From Paracoccus salipaludis (GTDB taxonomy: Bacteria > Pseudomonadota > Alphaproteobacteria > Rhodobacterales > Rhodobacteraceae), in assembly GCF_002287065.1 (NCBI RefSeq), contig NZ_NSJZ01000002.1:186001-250000 (forward strand): DNA of 64,000 nucleotides, written 5' to 3'. How positions within the stretch are numbered: position 1 is the first letter of the stretch; the number at the start of each line of letters is the position of its first letter. The notes beneath the pieces were generated by a model. It ran no database searches. It saw only the letters and a program-made list of their open reading frames with translations, and was not told the DNA's origin. The position numbers were made by a program, and so were the translations under genes. Below, one piece after another: positions 27,922-37,597 of the stretch.

Positions 27922-29375
27922 CAGGCTCCTCCGACGTCCACCACCCAGGTGTCCTTGCTGCCGCCCCCCTGGCTCGAGTTGACGACCGTCGAGCCCTCGA
28001 CCAGCGCCACGCGCGTCAGGCCGCCCGCCGTCACCTCGATGCTCTCGCCCGACAGGATGAAGGGGCGAAGGTCCACGTGGCGCGGAACCGCACGGTTGCC
28101 GACAATGGTCGGCACGGTGGACAGGGTCAGCATCGGCTGCGCCATGTAGTTGCGGGGATCGCGCCGCACCGCGTCGGCAAAGGCGTCACGTTCGGCCGGG
28201 GTCGCGTGCGGGCCGATCAGCAGGCCGTAGCCGCCGGATTCGTTCGCCGCCTTGACGACCAGCTTGTCGATGTTGGCAAGCACATGGTCGCGCTCATCGG
28301 GATAAACGCAGCGGAAGCTGGGAACGTTGGGCAGGATCGGCTCGGCGTCCAGGTAGTAGCGGATCAGCGCGGGTGCATAGGTATAGACGACCTTGTCGTC
28401 GGCCACGCCCGCGCCGGGTGCGTTGGCCAGCGCGACCTTGCCTTGCCGCCACGCCCGCATCAGGCCGGGCACGCCCAGCATCGAATCCGGATGGAACACC
28501 TCGGGATCAAGGAACAGGTCGTCCACGCGGCGGTAGATGACGTCCACCCGGCGCGGCCCCGAGATGGTCCGCATCTGCACGCAGTCGTCCTCGTCCACGA
28601 ACAGGTCGGCACCCGTGACCAGTTCGACCCCCATCCGCTGGGCAAGGTAGCTGTGCTCGTAATAGGCCGAGTTGTAGATGCCCGGCGTCAGCACGACGAT
28701 CTGCGGCAAGTCGCCCGGGCGGGGGCTCAGCGAGGCCAGCATCGCGTAAAGCTGCGAAGGATAGTCGTCCACCGGCAGGATGCGCGCGCGGCGGAACAGT
28801 TCGGGGAAGCACCGCTTGGTGATCTGGCGGTTCTCGATCATGTAGGACACGCCCGAGGGCACCCGCAGGTTGTCCTCCAGCACATAGACGGTCCCGTCGC
28901 AATGGCGCACGAGGTCCGAGCCGCAGATATGCGCCCAGACCCCATGCGGCGGCGAGACGCCCATGCATTCGGGGCGGAAGTTCTTCGATGTCGCCAGCAG
29001 TTCGCGCGGGACGATGCCGTCCGCGAAGGCCCTCTGGTCGTGGTAAACGTCGTCGATGAACATGTTCAACGCAAGCGCGCGCTGCTTCAGCCCCGCTTCG
29101 ATGCGCCGCCATTCCGGCAGGGGCAGGATGCGCGGGATCAGGTCATAGGGCCAGTGCCGGTCGATCGAGCCGCCATCGTCGCCATAAACCCTGAAGGTGA
29201 TGCCCATGAGCCGGATCACCATCTCGGCCGAGGCCACGCGCTCGGCCAGCGCGGCATCATCGACCGAGGCAAGATAGCTGCAAAGCGCCTCGGCGCCCGG
29301 GCGAGGGCGGCCCTGCCCGAGGATCACCTCGTCGTGGACTCCGTCCACGGGATAGTCATTCCAGCGTATTCCCAT
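27921..29375 (-). CDS. Circularly permuted ATP-grasp type 2 protein (COG2308)
   Basis: 484 aa. FRVYGDDGGSIDRHWPYDLIPRI (N-terminal part), FIDDVYHDQRAF, VYVLEDNLRVPSGVSYMIENR, VVLTPGIYNSAYYEHSYLAQ and VVKAANESGGYGLLIG are family hallmarks; the last segment carries the ATP-binding Lys. These enzymes are predicted carboxylate-amine ligases. GGAGG lies four bases before the ATG. Forms a two-gene operon with alpha-E. The transglutaminase-like gene usually found in this set is not here. Confidence 0.9.
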   Translation of the reverse strand: MGIRWNDYPVDGVHDEVILGQGRPRPGAEALCSYLASVDDAALAERVASAEMVIRLMGITFRVYGDDGGSIDRHWPYDLIPRILPLPEWRRIEAGLKQRALALNMFIDDVYHDQRAFADGIVPRELLATSKNFRPECMGVSPPHGVWAHICGSDLVRHCDGTVYVLEDNLRVPSGVSYMIENRQITKRCFPELFRRARILPVDDYPSQLYAMLASLSPRPGDLPQIVVLTPGIYNSAYYEHSYLAQRMGVELVTGADLFVDEDDCVQMRTISGPRRVDVIYRRVDDLFLDPEVFHPDSMLGVPGLMRAWRQGKVALANAPGAGVADDKVVYTYAPALIRYYLDAEPILPNVPSFRCVYPDERDHVLANIDKLVVKAANESGGYGLLIGPHATPAERDAFADAVRRDPRNYMAQPMLTLSTVPTIVGNRAVPRHVDLRPFILSGESIEVTAGGLTRVALVEGSTVVNSSQGGGSKDTWVVDVGGA

Positions 29376-29470
29376 GTCACCTCCGGCTGAAGACGCGCCC
29401 GTGCATGTTCACCAATCCGTTGCATGGGCGTCATGGTGGAACAAGCCACCCAGCGGGAGCCCTGCTGCCG

Positions 29471-30550
29471 TCATCCGTTCCTGCCTGTTGTTTGGGCAGA
29501 GGCGATCAGGTCATGCACGAATCCAAGCTTGGTGATGACGGGCGTGGACAGCACGAAGGGGTAAAGATCGGCCAAACCCATGCTGCGGTTCAGCGAGTTG
29601 ACCGCCAGCGTGAGCGGCGTCCAGGCGTCCACCAGCGCCTCGATGGTCTGCCCCCTGTAGGAATCGAAGTCGATGCGCGTGGCAAGCTCGCCCGCCTGGT
29701 CCACGTCCGGGCGCAACCGCAGGCCATAGGCGCCCGCCGTGCCCAGGGTGTCCACGATATGCAGGTAATGCGCCCAGGTCTCGGCGAAGTCCTCCCAAGG
29801 ATGGGCAGAGGCATAGGCCGAGATGCAGCGTTCGCGCCAGTCGGGGGCCGGCCCCTGCGCGTAGTGGCGGTTCAGGGCTTCGGCATAGTCCTCGCGCTCG
29901 TCGCCGAACAGCGCGCGGAACTGCTCCAGCACCGCCGGATCGCCGTCCCGCACCAGGCGGTCCCAGTAGTAGTGGCCCACCTCGTGGCGGAAGTGGCCCA
30001 GCAGAGTCCGGTAAAGCTCGCCCATGCCTGTGCGCCGGCTTTCACGCTCGGCGTCGTCGGCTTCGGCGATGTTGATCGTGATCAGCCCCGAGGCATGTCC
30101 GGTCAGCACCTTGTCCGCGTTCGGATCGTCGGGATCGGCGATCATGTCGAGAACCAGTCCCTCGGGGTCCTCTGCCCGCGTGACCAGCGGCAGCCCGAAC
30201 TGGATCAGCGAGTAGAACAGCCGGTGCTTGGCGTCCTCGATCCGCCGCCACCGCTCCAGATTGCCCTCGACCGACAGGTCCGGGATGGTGCGGTTGTGGC
30301 TGCAAGCCTCGCAGAAGATGCGTGTCCCGCCGGCAGGAACGAGCCAGTTGCAGACGTCATGTTCCGCATTAGCGCAGAAGCGATAGCTTTCGTGCGGCGC
30401 GTCGATGGGGAACCACAGTTCGCCCCCCTGACGCAGGGCCACCAGCGCCTGTCGCGCCGCGACATAGCCCAGCCGGTGGTTGCAGCGCCCGCAGAAGCGG
30501 TTCTCGAAATGAAGCGTTTGCCCGCAGTTCTGGCATTCGAACAGTTGCAT
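29471..30550 (-). CDS. Zinc-ribbon putative metallopeptidase (DUF2248/COG4307-like)
   Basis: 359 aa. An N-terminal zinc ribbon (FECQNCGQTLHFENRFCGRC) is followed by a second Cys pair (CNWLVP...FCEACSHN) and a gluzincin-like site LLGHFRHEVGHYYWDRL with HExxH-type HEVGH near residue 190, then a downstream acidic/His region HPWEDFAETWAHYLHI. The ATG at 30550 has AGGGA six bases upstream. It is in the same direction as the ATP-grasp/alpha-E pair, 95 bases upstream, and may share their transcript. Substrate unknown; a peptide produced or removed by the Anbu system is a speculation. Confidence 0.8.
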   Translation of the reverse strand: MQLFECQNCGQTLHFENRFCGRCNHRLGYVAARQALVALRQGGELWFPIDAPHESYRFCANAEHDVCNWLVPAGGTRIFCEACSHNRTIPDLSVEGNLERWRRIEDAKHRLFYSLIQFGLPLVTRAEDPEGLVLDMIADPDDPNADKVLTGHASGLITINIAEADDAERESRRTGMGELYRTLLGHFRHEVGHYYWDRLVRDGDPAVLEQFRALFGDEREDYAEALNRHYAQGPAPDWRERCISAYASAHPWEDFAETWAHYLHIVDTLGTAGAYGLRLRPDVDQAGELATRIDFDSYRGQTIEALVDAWTPLTLAVNSLNRSMGLADLYPFVLSTPVITKLGFVHDLIASAQTTGRNG

Positions 30551-30964
30551 GGAGATCCCTGACACCTTTGCTTCGCGAACATCTGCCGGCGGCACCGAGA
30601 GCAAAGCCAAGTTCAATCAGCTGAGAGGCCGAAGGTTCCACGGCCGGGCTGATCAGCCGCCGGCGAGTGATCCGGCTTTGATCCTGGTGCATGGCGGGCG
30701 GCGACCATGGCTCGCCCCAAGACGTGAGGAGGACAGGCCCTCATCCGTTCAACCTGTTCCCGCGCCCACCAGACCTGTCCCGCCAGGCTGCCCGCCCCTG
30801 CCGGACGGCATGACGCAGTCCAGCCAGCGGCGAACCGGAGCGGCCACAGCTCCAGGGCCCGGCCGCGTCCCGGCGGATGCAGCCCGCCTGCCGCGGCGCA
30901 GGCCGACGGAACCGCGTCCGGCGATGTTCGGGAACATGGGAAATGCCTCCATCTTCGTTCTCGG
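30551..30964. other. 414 bases without a gene
   Basis: Lies after the nasC stop and before the metallopeptidase start, both on the minus strand. It should hold the nas terminator and the promoter for the metallopeptidase operon. No strong hairpin with a T-run, repeat or small gene was recognised; small open frames here lack ribosome binding sites. Confidence 0.4.
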
Positions 30965-33571
30965 CTATTCCGCCGCGATGGCGGGAACGGGGGTGGCGGC
31001 GATCAGCGCGGCGATCTCGGGCCGGCAGGCGCCGCATCCGGTGCCGGCGCATGTCGCCGAGGCGACCGTTGCCACGTCCCGCGCGCCCGCCGCGACGGCC
31101 GCGGCGATGCGGTTGCGGCCGACCCCCATGCAGGCGCAGAGGATCGGCCCCTCGTCGGGCTGGTCCATTCCGGCGCGCGGGGCCAGGCTTGCGGGGCCGA
31201 CCGGCGCGCCGATCCGGGCGATGATGCTGTCCCGGGCGGCCATCACCGGGGCCGGCCCCGCGAACAGCAGCGCCCGCACCCGGCCCTCGGTGACAAAGCA
31301 GAGCGTCGTCAGCGCGCGCGCCGGGTCGTCGGATCGGATCATCTGGGCGTCAGGCAGGCCGAAAAGGGCCCGCGCCATGGCCTCGGTGCCCTCGGGCGGC
31401 GCGGCAGGGGCGGCCAGTTCGGCGGCCTGTCCGGTCTCGGTCATGCGCCGCGCCCAGTAGGGCGTGGACGGGGCAAGCACGTCGCAGGTGGCGGCAAAGG
31501 CGAACCAGCGCGCGGCCCAAGGCGCCAGCGTCACCGCCGCTGCCTTGGATTCCGGCTGGCCGGAGAGCGGATCGGTTGCGGCGGGGACAAGCGCATCGAC
31601 CCGGCCCGTGGGCGCGGTCTCGCCGGTCCAGTGCATGGGCGCGAAGATCTGGCCGCCGGGGACGCGGTCGGTGACAATGACGCGCAGGATCGCCCGGCCG
31701 GAGTCGCTGCTCACCTCGGCAAGCGAGAAGGGAGCCAGTCCCAGCTTCAGCGCATCCGCCGTGTTCACCTCGACGAAGGGTTCGCCCAGATGCCGGTTCA
31801 GCCGGGGCGCGCGGCCCGTCCGGGTCATCGTGTGCCACTGGTCCCTGATGCGGCCGGTGTTCAGGCGGAACGGACGGTCGGCGGTCAGCGCGGCGGCAGG
31901 CGCGCGGGCGGTCACGGGGACCATGCGCGCGCGGGTGTCGGGGGTCAGGAAGCGGCCGTCCGCGAAAAAACGGCCACCCTGGCGGTCGGTGGTGCAGGGC
32001 CAGCGGAACGGCTCCATCCGGTCATACTCGGCGTCAGAAATGGCGGCCTTGCCCGAGATGTCGAAGTCACGCCCCAGCCGGCCCGCGATGCCCGACAGCG
32101 ACGCGTGCTCGCGGAAGATCGCGGCCGGCCCGTCCCAATCGAACCCGGCAAAGCCCATCCGCCGCGCGACCTGTGCCAGCGCCCACCAGTCCGGCCGCGC
32201 CTGCCCCGGCGGCGGCAGGGCGGCGCGCTGGCGGCTGATCGTGCGGTCCGAGTTGGTGACGGTGCCCGACTTCTCGCCCCAGGCGGCGGCGGGCAGCAGC
32301 ACATGGGCGAGCCGCGCGGTGTCGGTTGCCCCGGTCACGTCGCTGACCACGACGAAATCGCAGCCGGCGATGGCCGCCCGGACCTTGTCGGCCTCGGGCA
32401 GGGTGACGGCGGGGTTCGAGTGGATGATCCACAGCGCCTTGATCCGGCCCTCCGCGACCGCGCGGAACATCTCGACCGCCTTCAGCCCGGGCCGTTCCGC
32501 CATGCGCGGGGCGTTCCAGAAGCCCGCGACGGCGGCGCGGTGGTCGGCATTCTCCAGCGACAGGTGGCAGGCGAGCTGGTTGGCCAGCCCGCCGACCTCG
32601 CGGCCGCCCATGGCGTTGGGCTGGCCCGTGACGCTGAAGGGCCCCATGCCGGGCCTGCCGATGCGGCCCGTCGCCAGGTGGCAGTTCAGGATCGCGTTCA
32701 CCTTGTCGGTGCCGCTGCTGGACTGGTTGACCCCTTGCGAGAAGACGGTCACGACCCGCTCGGTCCGGCACCACAGGTCGATGAAGCGCCCCAGATCGGC
32801 GGGGGAAAGGCCGGTGTCCCCCTGCTCGGCCGAAGCCGAGGCGATGGCGTCCCCTGCGCCGGTCACGTGGGACAGGAAGGCCGCGTTCGTCAGGCCGCGG
32901 TCCGCGATGGCGGCCAGAAGGCGGTTGAACAGCGCCACATCCGCCCCCGGCGCTATGGCCAGGTGCAGGTCGGCGGCCTCGGCCGTGACCGAGCGGCGGG
33001 GGTCGATCACGACGATCCGCGTGCCGCGCGCCGCGCGGGCGGCCTCGACCCGCTGCCACAGCACCGGATGGCACCAGGCGAGATTCGAGCCGACAAGCAC
33101 GACCAGATCGGCCTCGTCCAGGTCCTCGTAGGTTCCGGGCACGGTATCGGCGCCGAAGGCCCGGACGTGCCCCGCCACGGTCGAGGCCATGCAGAGCCGC
33201 GAGTTCGTGTCCACGTTGGCGCTGCCGATGAAGCCCTTCATCAGCTTGTTGGCGACATAGTAATCCTCGGTCAGCATCTGCCCCGACAGGTAGAAGGCCA
33301 CCGAATCCGGCCCGTGCGCCGCGATGGTGTCGCGGAAGCGCGCGGCGACATGGTCGAGGGCGGTGTCCCAGTCCGCCCCGGCCCCGTCAATCACCGGCGC
33401 CAGCAGCCGCCCCGACAGGCCGACCGTCTCGCCCAGGGCGGTGCCCTTCGAGCAGAGGCGTCCACGGTTGGCGGGATGGTCGGGGTCGCCCTTGACCGAC
33501 AGGCCATGGCCCGCGGGCGACAGGATCACCCCGCAGCCGACCCCGCAATAAGGACAGGTCGAGCGGATCAT
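30965..33571 (-). CDS. nasC: Assimilatory nitrate reductase, catalytic subunit
   Basis: 868 aa. Reduces nitrate to nitrite in the cytoplasm. N-terminal [4Fe-4S] binding TCPYCGVGCGV..NRGRLCSKG, then the Mo-bis-MGD domains (FYLSGQMLTEDYYVANKL, LVGSNLAWCHPVLWQR with the molybdenum-region Cys, QGVNQSSSGTDKVNAILN, IGRPGMGPFSVTGQPNAMGGREVGG in parts). A C-terminal [2Fe-2S] BFD-like domain (CACMGVGRNRI, CAGTGCGACRPEI) serves electron input. The ATG overlaps the nasG stop. Last gene of the nas operon. Confidence 0.95.
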   Translation of the reverse strand: MIRSTCPYCGVGCGVILSPAGHGLSVKGDPDHPANRGRLCSKGTALGETVGLSGRLLAPVIDGAGADWDTALDHVAARFRDTIAAHGPDSVAFYLSGQMLTEDYYVANKLMKGFIGSANVDTNSRLCMASTVAGHVRAFGADTVPGTYEDLDEADLVVLVGSNLAWCHPVLWQRVEAARAARGTRIVVIDPRRSVTAEAADLHLAIAPGADVALFNRLLAAIADRGLTNAAFLSHVTGAGDAIASASAEQGDTGLSPADLGRFIDLWCRTERVVTVFSQGVNQSSSGTDKVNAILNCHLATGRIGRPGMGPFSVTGQPNAMGGREVGGLANQLACHLSLENADHRAAVAGFWNAPRMAERPGLKAVEMFRAVAEGRIKALWIIHSNPAVTLPEADKVRAAIAGCDFVVVSDVTGATDTARLAHVLLPAAAWGEKSGTVTNSDRTISRQRAALPPPGQARPDWWALAQVARRMGFAGFDWDGPAAIFREHASLSGIAGRLGRDFDISGKAAISDAEYDRMEPFRWPCTTDRQGGRFFADGRFLTPDTRARMVPVTARAPAAALTADRPFRLNTGRIRDQWHTMTRTGRAPRLNRHLGEPFVEVNTADALKLGLAPFSLAEVSSDSGRAILRVIVTDRVPGGQIFAPMHWTGETAPTGRVDALVPAATDPLSGQPESKAAAVTLAPWAARWFAFAATCDVLAPSTPYWARRMTETGQAAELAAPAAPPEGTEAMARALFGLPDAQMIRSDDPARALTTLCFVTEGRVRALLFAGPAPVMAARDSIIARIGAPVGPASLAPRAGMDQPDEGPILCACMGVGRNRIAAAVAAGARDVATVASATCAGTGCGACRPEIAALIAATPVPAIAAE

Positions 33572-33903
33572 GCGACCCGCCTTCCCATCAGGCGCTCGGC
33601 GTCGATCAGGACGCGGCCGGCTTCGACGCGCGCCGGGTAGGTGGCGACCGATCCGGCGTCGGCCCCCTGCGCCATGCCGGTTTCCAGGCTGAACACCCAG
33701 GCGTGCAGCGGGCAGGTGACGGCGTGGCCGTGGACGATCCCGTCCGACAGCGGCCCGCCCTTGTGCGGGCAGCGGTCGTCCAGCGCGAAGACCCGGTCGT
33801 CGAAGGTGCGGAACACCGCCACGCAGCCCTGGGCGGTCCTGACGGTGCGGGCGCCCCGCTGCGGGATCTCGTCCAGCGCGGCGATGTCGATCCAGATGGT
33901 CAT
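33568..33903 (-). CDS. nasG: Rieske-type nitrite reductase small subunit / ferredoxin
   Basis: 111 aa. One Rieske [2Fe-2S] domain: DDRCPHKGGPLSDG and VTCPLHAWVFSLETG provide the Cys-x-His and Cys-x2-His pairs. It corresponds to NirD of enteric bacteria and to NasG in Paracoccus denitrificans, where it carries electrons between nitrite and nitrate reductases. The ATG at 33903 overlaps the nasB stop and its stop overlaps the nasC start, so translation is coupled throughout. Confidence 0.93.
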   Translation of the reverse strand: MTIWIDIAALDEIPQRGARTVRTAQGCVAVFRTFDDRVFALDDRCPHKGGPLSDGIVHGHAVTCPLHAWVFSLETGMAQGADAGSVATYPARVEAGRVLIDAERLMGRRVA

Positions 33904-36335
33904 TCGGCGGCCTCCAGCGAAAGATCGGCGACGGGGCGGAAGCGGCGCGCCTCGCGGGGCTGCGCGCGCTCGGCCCAGGGGTCCTTCTGGTAGACGCGCT
34001 GGGACAGGTCGAAGCGCTCGACCAGACCGGCGCGGGTGGCGGGATCTGCGATCTGGTCGCGGACCCAGTCCAGCCCGACCTTGGCGATCCACTTGTAGGG
34101 GCGGTCGAGATACTTCGCGTGCTCGCGGTAAAGCTGGACGAATGCCACGGTGATCTCGATCGCCTCGGCCTCGGTCCCGGCCTTGATCAGGCGCTGCGTT
34201 TCCTTGACGTCCATGCCGGCCGCGCCGCCGACGCCGATCTCGTAGCCGGAATCGACGCAAACGATGCCCACGTCCTTGCAGGTGGCCTCGGCGCAGTTGC
34301 GCGGGCAGCCCGAGACGCCCAGCTTGACCTTGTGGGGCGTCCAGGACCCCCACAGCCGCTGTTCCAGCGCGATCCCCAGCCCGGTCGAGTCCTGCGTGCC
34401 GAAGCGGCAGAACTCGGAACCGACGCAGGTCTTCACCGTGCGCAGCCCCTTGGAATAGGCGTGGCCCGAGACCAGCCCCGCCGCGTTCAGGTCAGCCCAG
34501 ATCGCGGGCAGGTCCTCTTTCCTGACGCCCAGCAGGTCGATGCGCTGGCCGCCCGTGACCTTGACCATCGGCACGTCGTATTTCTCGGCCGCGTCGGCGA
34601 TGGCGCGCAGCTCGCGCGGGTTGGTGACCCCGCCCCACATGCGCGGCACCACGCTGAAGGTGCCGTCCTTCTGGATGTTGGCGTGCAGCCGCTCGTTGAC
34701 GAAGCGGCTCTGCGCGTCGTCGCGATACTCCAGCGGCCAGTCGGCCAGAAGGTAGAAGTTCAGCGCCGGCCGGCAGGACGGGCAGCCGCAGGAGGTGCGC
34801 CAGCCCAGTTCCTGCATCACCGCCGGCATGGATTTCAGCTCGCGCGCCTTGATCAGGCGCCGCACCTCCTCGTGCGTCAGGTCGGTGCAGCCGCAGATGG
34901 CTTGCGCGGCAGGCTTCTGGAAGGCGTCGCCCAGGGTCAGCGCGAGGACCTGTTCCACCAGCCCCGTGCAGGTGCCGCACGAGGCCGAGGCCTTGGTCTG
35001 CGCCCGCACTTGCCCCAGGTCGGTCGCGCCGCCCTCGATCGCCTGCACGATCCTGCCCTTGCATACGCCGTTGCAGCCGCAGATCTCCGCTTCAGGCGGC
35101 AATGCTGCAACGGCTGCAAGAGGGTCCGACTGGACGCCCCCTGCAAAGGCCGGGCCGAAGATCAGCGTCTCGCGCGTGGCGCTGATATCGGTGCCGTCCT
35201 TGATCGCCTGGAAGAACCAGTTGCCGTCGGCGGTGTCGCCATACATGACCGCGCCGATCAGGCGGTCGTTCTCGATCACCAGCCGCTTGTAGATGCCGCG
35301 TCCGGGATCGCGGAACACGATCTCCTCGCGGCCGGGCGCCTCGGCGAAGTCGCCCGCGCTGAACAGGTCGCAGCCCGTGACCTTCAGCTTGGTCGCCGTC
35401 TGCACCGGCCGGAAGGCCGCGTCGCCGCCGTTCAGCACATCCGCCAGCACCCGCGCCTGGTCGTAGAGCGGGGCCACGAGGCCGAACAGCTGCTCCTCGA
35501 ACTCGACGCATTCGCCCAGCGCGAAGATCGACGGGTCCGAGGTCTGCATCCGGGCATCCACGGTGATGCCCCGCCCGACATCCAGAGCGGCGTCCGTGGC
35601 GATGCGCACCTCGGGGCGGATGCCGACGGCCATGCAGACGAGATCCGCGCCATAGACGGTGCCGTCTTCCAGCAGCACCGCTTCGACCCGGTCACGGCCC
35701 AGGATCGCCTTGGTGGCGCCCTTGCAGTGGACGCGGATGCCGCGCCGTTCCAGGTCCTTCTGCAGCAGGTAGCCCGCCGCCGGGTCCAGCTGGCGTTCCA
35801 TCAGGTGGCCCATCAGGTGGATCACCGTCACGTCGGCGCCGCGCGCGGCCATGCCCGCCGCGGCTTCCAGCCCCAGAAGCCCGCCGCCGATCACCACCGC
35901 CTTGGCGCCGGGGGCGCTGGCGGCGATCATGGCGTTGGTGTCCTCGAGGTCGCGGTAGGTGACGACGCCCGGCAGGTCGCGGCCCGCCACCGGGATGATG
36001 AAGGGGGCCGAGCCGGTCGCGATGACCAGCCTGTCATAGGGTGTCTCGCCGCCCGCCGAGACGACCACCTTCCGCGCCCGGTCGATGCGCGTCACCGTCT
36101 CGCCGAAGCGGCAGGCGATGCCGCGGGCGGCGTAGAAACCGTCGTCGTGGGTGACGATCTCGTCGTAGGTCTTTTCGCCCGACAGCACCGGCGACAGCAT
36201 CAGCCGGTTGTAGTTGCCGCGCGGTTCGGCGTTGAAGAGGGTGATGTCCCAGCCCTCGGGGGCGCCGTCGAGCAGGTGCTCGATCATCCGGCCGGAGGCC
36301 ATGCCGGCGCCGATGACGACAAGTCGCTGTGTCAT
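33900..36335 (-). CDS. nasB: NAD(P)H-dependent nitrite reductase, large subunit
   Basis: 811 aa. Reduces nitrite to ammonium in six electrons using siroheme and FAD. N-terminal FAD/NAD domains (RLVVIGAGMASGRMIEHLL, AVVIGGGLLGLEAAAGM), then two BFD-like [2Fe-2S] domains (CGCNGVCKGRIV..CGTCTGL and CGCTDLTHEEV..CGCPSCRP), then the ferredoxin-like half and the siroheme/[4Fe-4S] ligands TCVGSEFCRFG and GVSGCPRNCAEATCKDVG. The start is the ATG at 36335 (MTQRLVVIG); the same frame is open upstream through the transporter's antisense frame, but that is not coding. Equivalent to NirB. Confidence 0.95.
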   Translation of the reverse strand: MTQRLVVIGAGMASGRMIEHLLDGAPEGWDITLFNAEPRGNYNRLMLSPVLSGEKTYDEIVTHDDGFYAARGIACRFGETVTRIDRARKVVVSAGGETPYDRLVIATGSAPFIIPVAGRDLPGVVTYRDLEDTNAMIAASAPGAKAVVIGGGLLGLEAAAGMAARGADVTVIHLMGHLMERQLDPAAGYLLQKDLERRGIRVHCKGATKAILGRDRVEAVLLEDGTVYGADLVCMAVGIRPEVRIATDAALDVGRGITVDARMQTSDPSIFALGECVEFEEQLFGLVAPLYDQARVLADVLNGGDAAFRPVQTATKLKVTGCDLFSAGDFAEAPGREEIVFRDPGRGIYKRLVIENDRLIGAVMYGDTADGNWFFQAIKDGTDISATRETLIFGPAFAGGVQSDPLAAVAALPPEAEICGCNGVCKGRIVQAIEGGATDLGQVRAQTKASASCGTCTGLVEQVLALTLGDAFQKPAAQAICGCTDLTHEEVRRLIKARELKSMPAVMQELGWRTSCGCPSCRPALNFYLLADWPLEYRDDAQSRFVNERLHANIQKDGTFSVVPRMWGGVTNPRELRAIADAAEKYDVPMVKVTGGQRIDLLGVRKEDLPAIWADLNAAGLVSGHAYSKGLRTVKTCVGSEFCRFGTQDSTGLGIALEQRLWGSWTPHKVKLGVSGCPRNCAEATCKDVGIVCVDSGYEIGVGGAAGMDVKETQRLIKAGTEAEAIEITVAFVQLYREHAKYLDRPYKWIAKVGLDWVRDQIADPATRAGLVERFDLSQRVYQKDPWAERAQPREARRFRPVADLSLEAAE

Positions 36336-36358
36336 GGGAAGTCCTCGCAAACGGGGGG

Positions 36359-37597
36359 TCATGCCGGCTGGCCGGCAGGGGTGCGGTCCAGCCGCCGCAC
36401 GGTCAGGTGCATCCAGGCGAAGCAGGCGGCGACGATCAGGAACAGCAGCATGAAGCAGCTGGACCACAGCCCCGTCGCATCCTTGAGCCAGCCGAAGGCG
36501 ATGGGCAGGACAAAGCCCCCCAGGCCCCCGATCATCCCGACCATGCCGCCGACAGCGCCCACGTTCTGCGGGTAATAGACGGGGATGTGCTTGAAGACCG
36601 CCGCCTTGCCGATGGCCATGAACAGGCCGAGGACGAAGACCAGCGCGATGAAGGCCGCCGGGGAGAGGCCCGGCTGGCCCGCCGCGCCCAGGGGCAGCGA
36701 CAGGGCCAGGGCCGCCAGCGCCGAGACGCCGAAGGTCCAGTAAAGGACGGCCCGCGCGCCGTGGCGGTCCGACAGCGCCCCGCCCCAGGCCCGGAAGATC
36801 GAGCCGGGGATCGAATAAGCCGCGCCGACCATCCCGGCCGAGGCGACGTCGAAGCCGTAGACCCCGACCAGATAGCGCGGCAGCCACAGCGCCAGCGCGA
36901 CAAAGCCGCCGAAGACGAAGAAGTAGTAAAGCGAGAAGCGCAGCACGCGGATATCGGCCAAGGGCGCGAACTCGGCGGCAAAGCTGCGGGCGGGGGCCTC
37001 GCCCCTGCCGCGCGCGGCGGTGACGGGGTCTTCCTCGCTCAGCCACCAGAACAGCACCGCCGTCAGCGCCAGCACCGCGGCATAGACCTGCGCCGCGCCC
37101 TGCCAGCCCAGCGCCAGCATCAGGAAGGGCGCCGCGAACTTGGTCACGGCCGCGCCGACGTTGCCGACGCCGAAGATCCCCAGCGCCGTGCCCTGCCGCC
37201 CGGCCGGGTAGAAGCGCGAGACATAAGCCACGCCCACCGCGAAGGACCCGCCCGCGATCCCCACGCCCAGCGCGGCAAGAAGGAACTGCGGATAGGTTTG
37301 GGCGAAGGACAGAAGAAAGGTCGCCGCCGCGGCGGCCAGCATGGTCAGGGTGAAGACGGTGCGGCCGCCCAGGCGGTCGGTCCAGACGCCCAGAAGGACG
37401 CGGATCAGCGATCCGGTCAGGATCGGCATCCCGACCAGAAGGCCGAACTGGGTTTCGGAAAGGGACAGCGTTTCGCGGATCTGCAGGCCGATGATCGCGA
37501 AGATCGTCCAGACGGCGAAGCAGATGGTGAAGGCCCCGGTCGACAGGACAAGGGCACGGGTCGGATGGGGGACGGGGGTAACGGCGGAATCGGCCAT
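36359..37597 (-). CDS. nasA: Nitrate/nitrite MFS transporter (NarK/NasA type)
   Basis: 412 aa with about twelve membrane helices. The nitrate-signature segments are present: FGVGNVGAAVTKFAAPFL (helix 5) and GGMVGMIGGLGGFVLPIAFG (helix 11), plus the conserved Arg of SLIRVLLGVWTDRLGGR. It brings nitrate, and perhaps nitrite, into the cell. The ATG at 37597 with GGAG eight bases upstream is preferred to ATGs at 37639 and 37663. 23 bases separate it from nasB. It matches the position of nasA in Paracoccus denitrificans. Confidence 0.92.
   Translation of the reverse strand: MADSAVTPVPHPTRALVLSTGAFTICFAVWTIFAIIGLQIRETLSLSETQFGLLVGMPILTGSLIRVLLGVWTDRLGGRTVFTLTMLAAAAATFLLSFAQTYPQFLLAALGVGIAGGSFAVGVAYVSRFYPAGRQGTALGIFGVGNVGAAVTKFAAPFLMLALGWQGAAQVYAAVLALTAVLFWWLSEEDPVTAARGRGEAPARSFAAEFAPLADIRVLRFSLYYFFVFGGFVALALWLPRYLVGVYGFDVASAGMVGAAYSIPGSIFRAWGGALSDRHGARAVLYWTFGVSALAALALSLPLGAAGQPGLSPAAFIALVFVLGLFMAIGKAAVFKHIPVYYPQNVGAVGGMVGMIGGLGGFVLPIAFGWLKDATGLWSSCFMLLFLIVAACFAWMHLTVRRLDRTPAGQPA

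Noticed and set aside
31464-33640. Two long plus-strand frames opposite nasC
   Set aside because: Shadows of the nitrate reductase gene; composition is typical of third-frame G+C bias.
34119-36575. 818-codon plus-strand frame opposite nasB
   Set aside because: Same reason; the minus-strand siroheme, FAD and [2Fe-2S] motifs are unambiguous.
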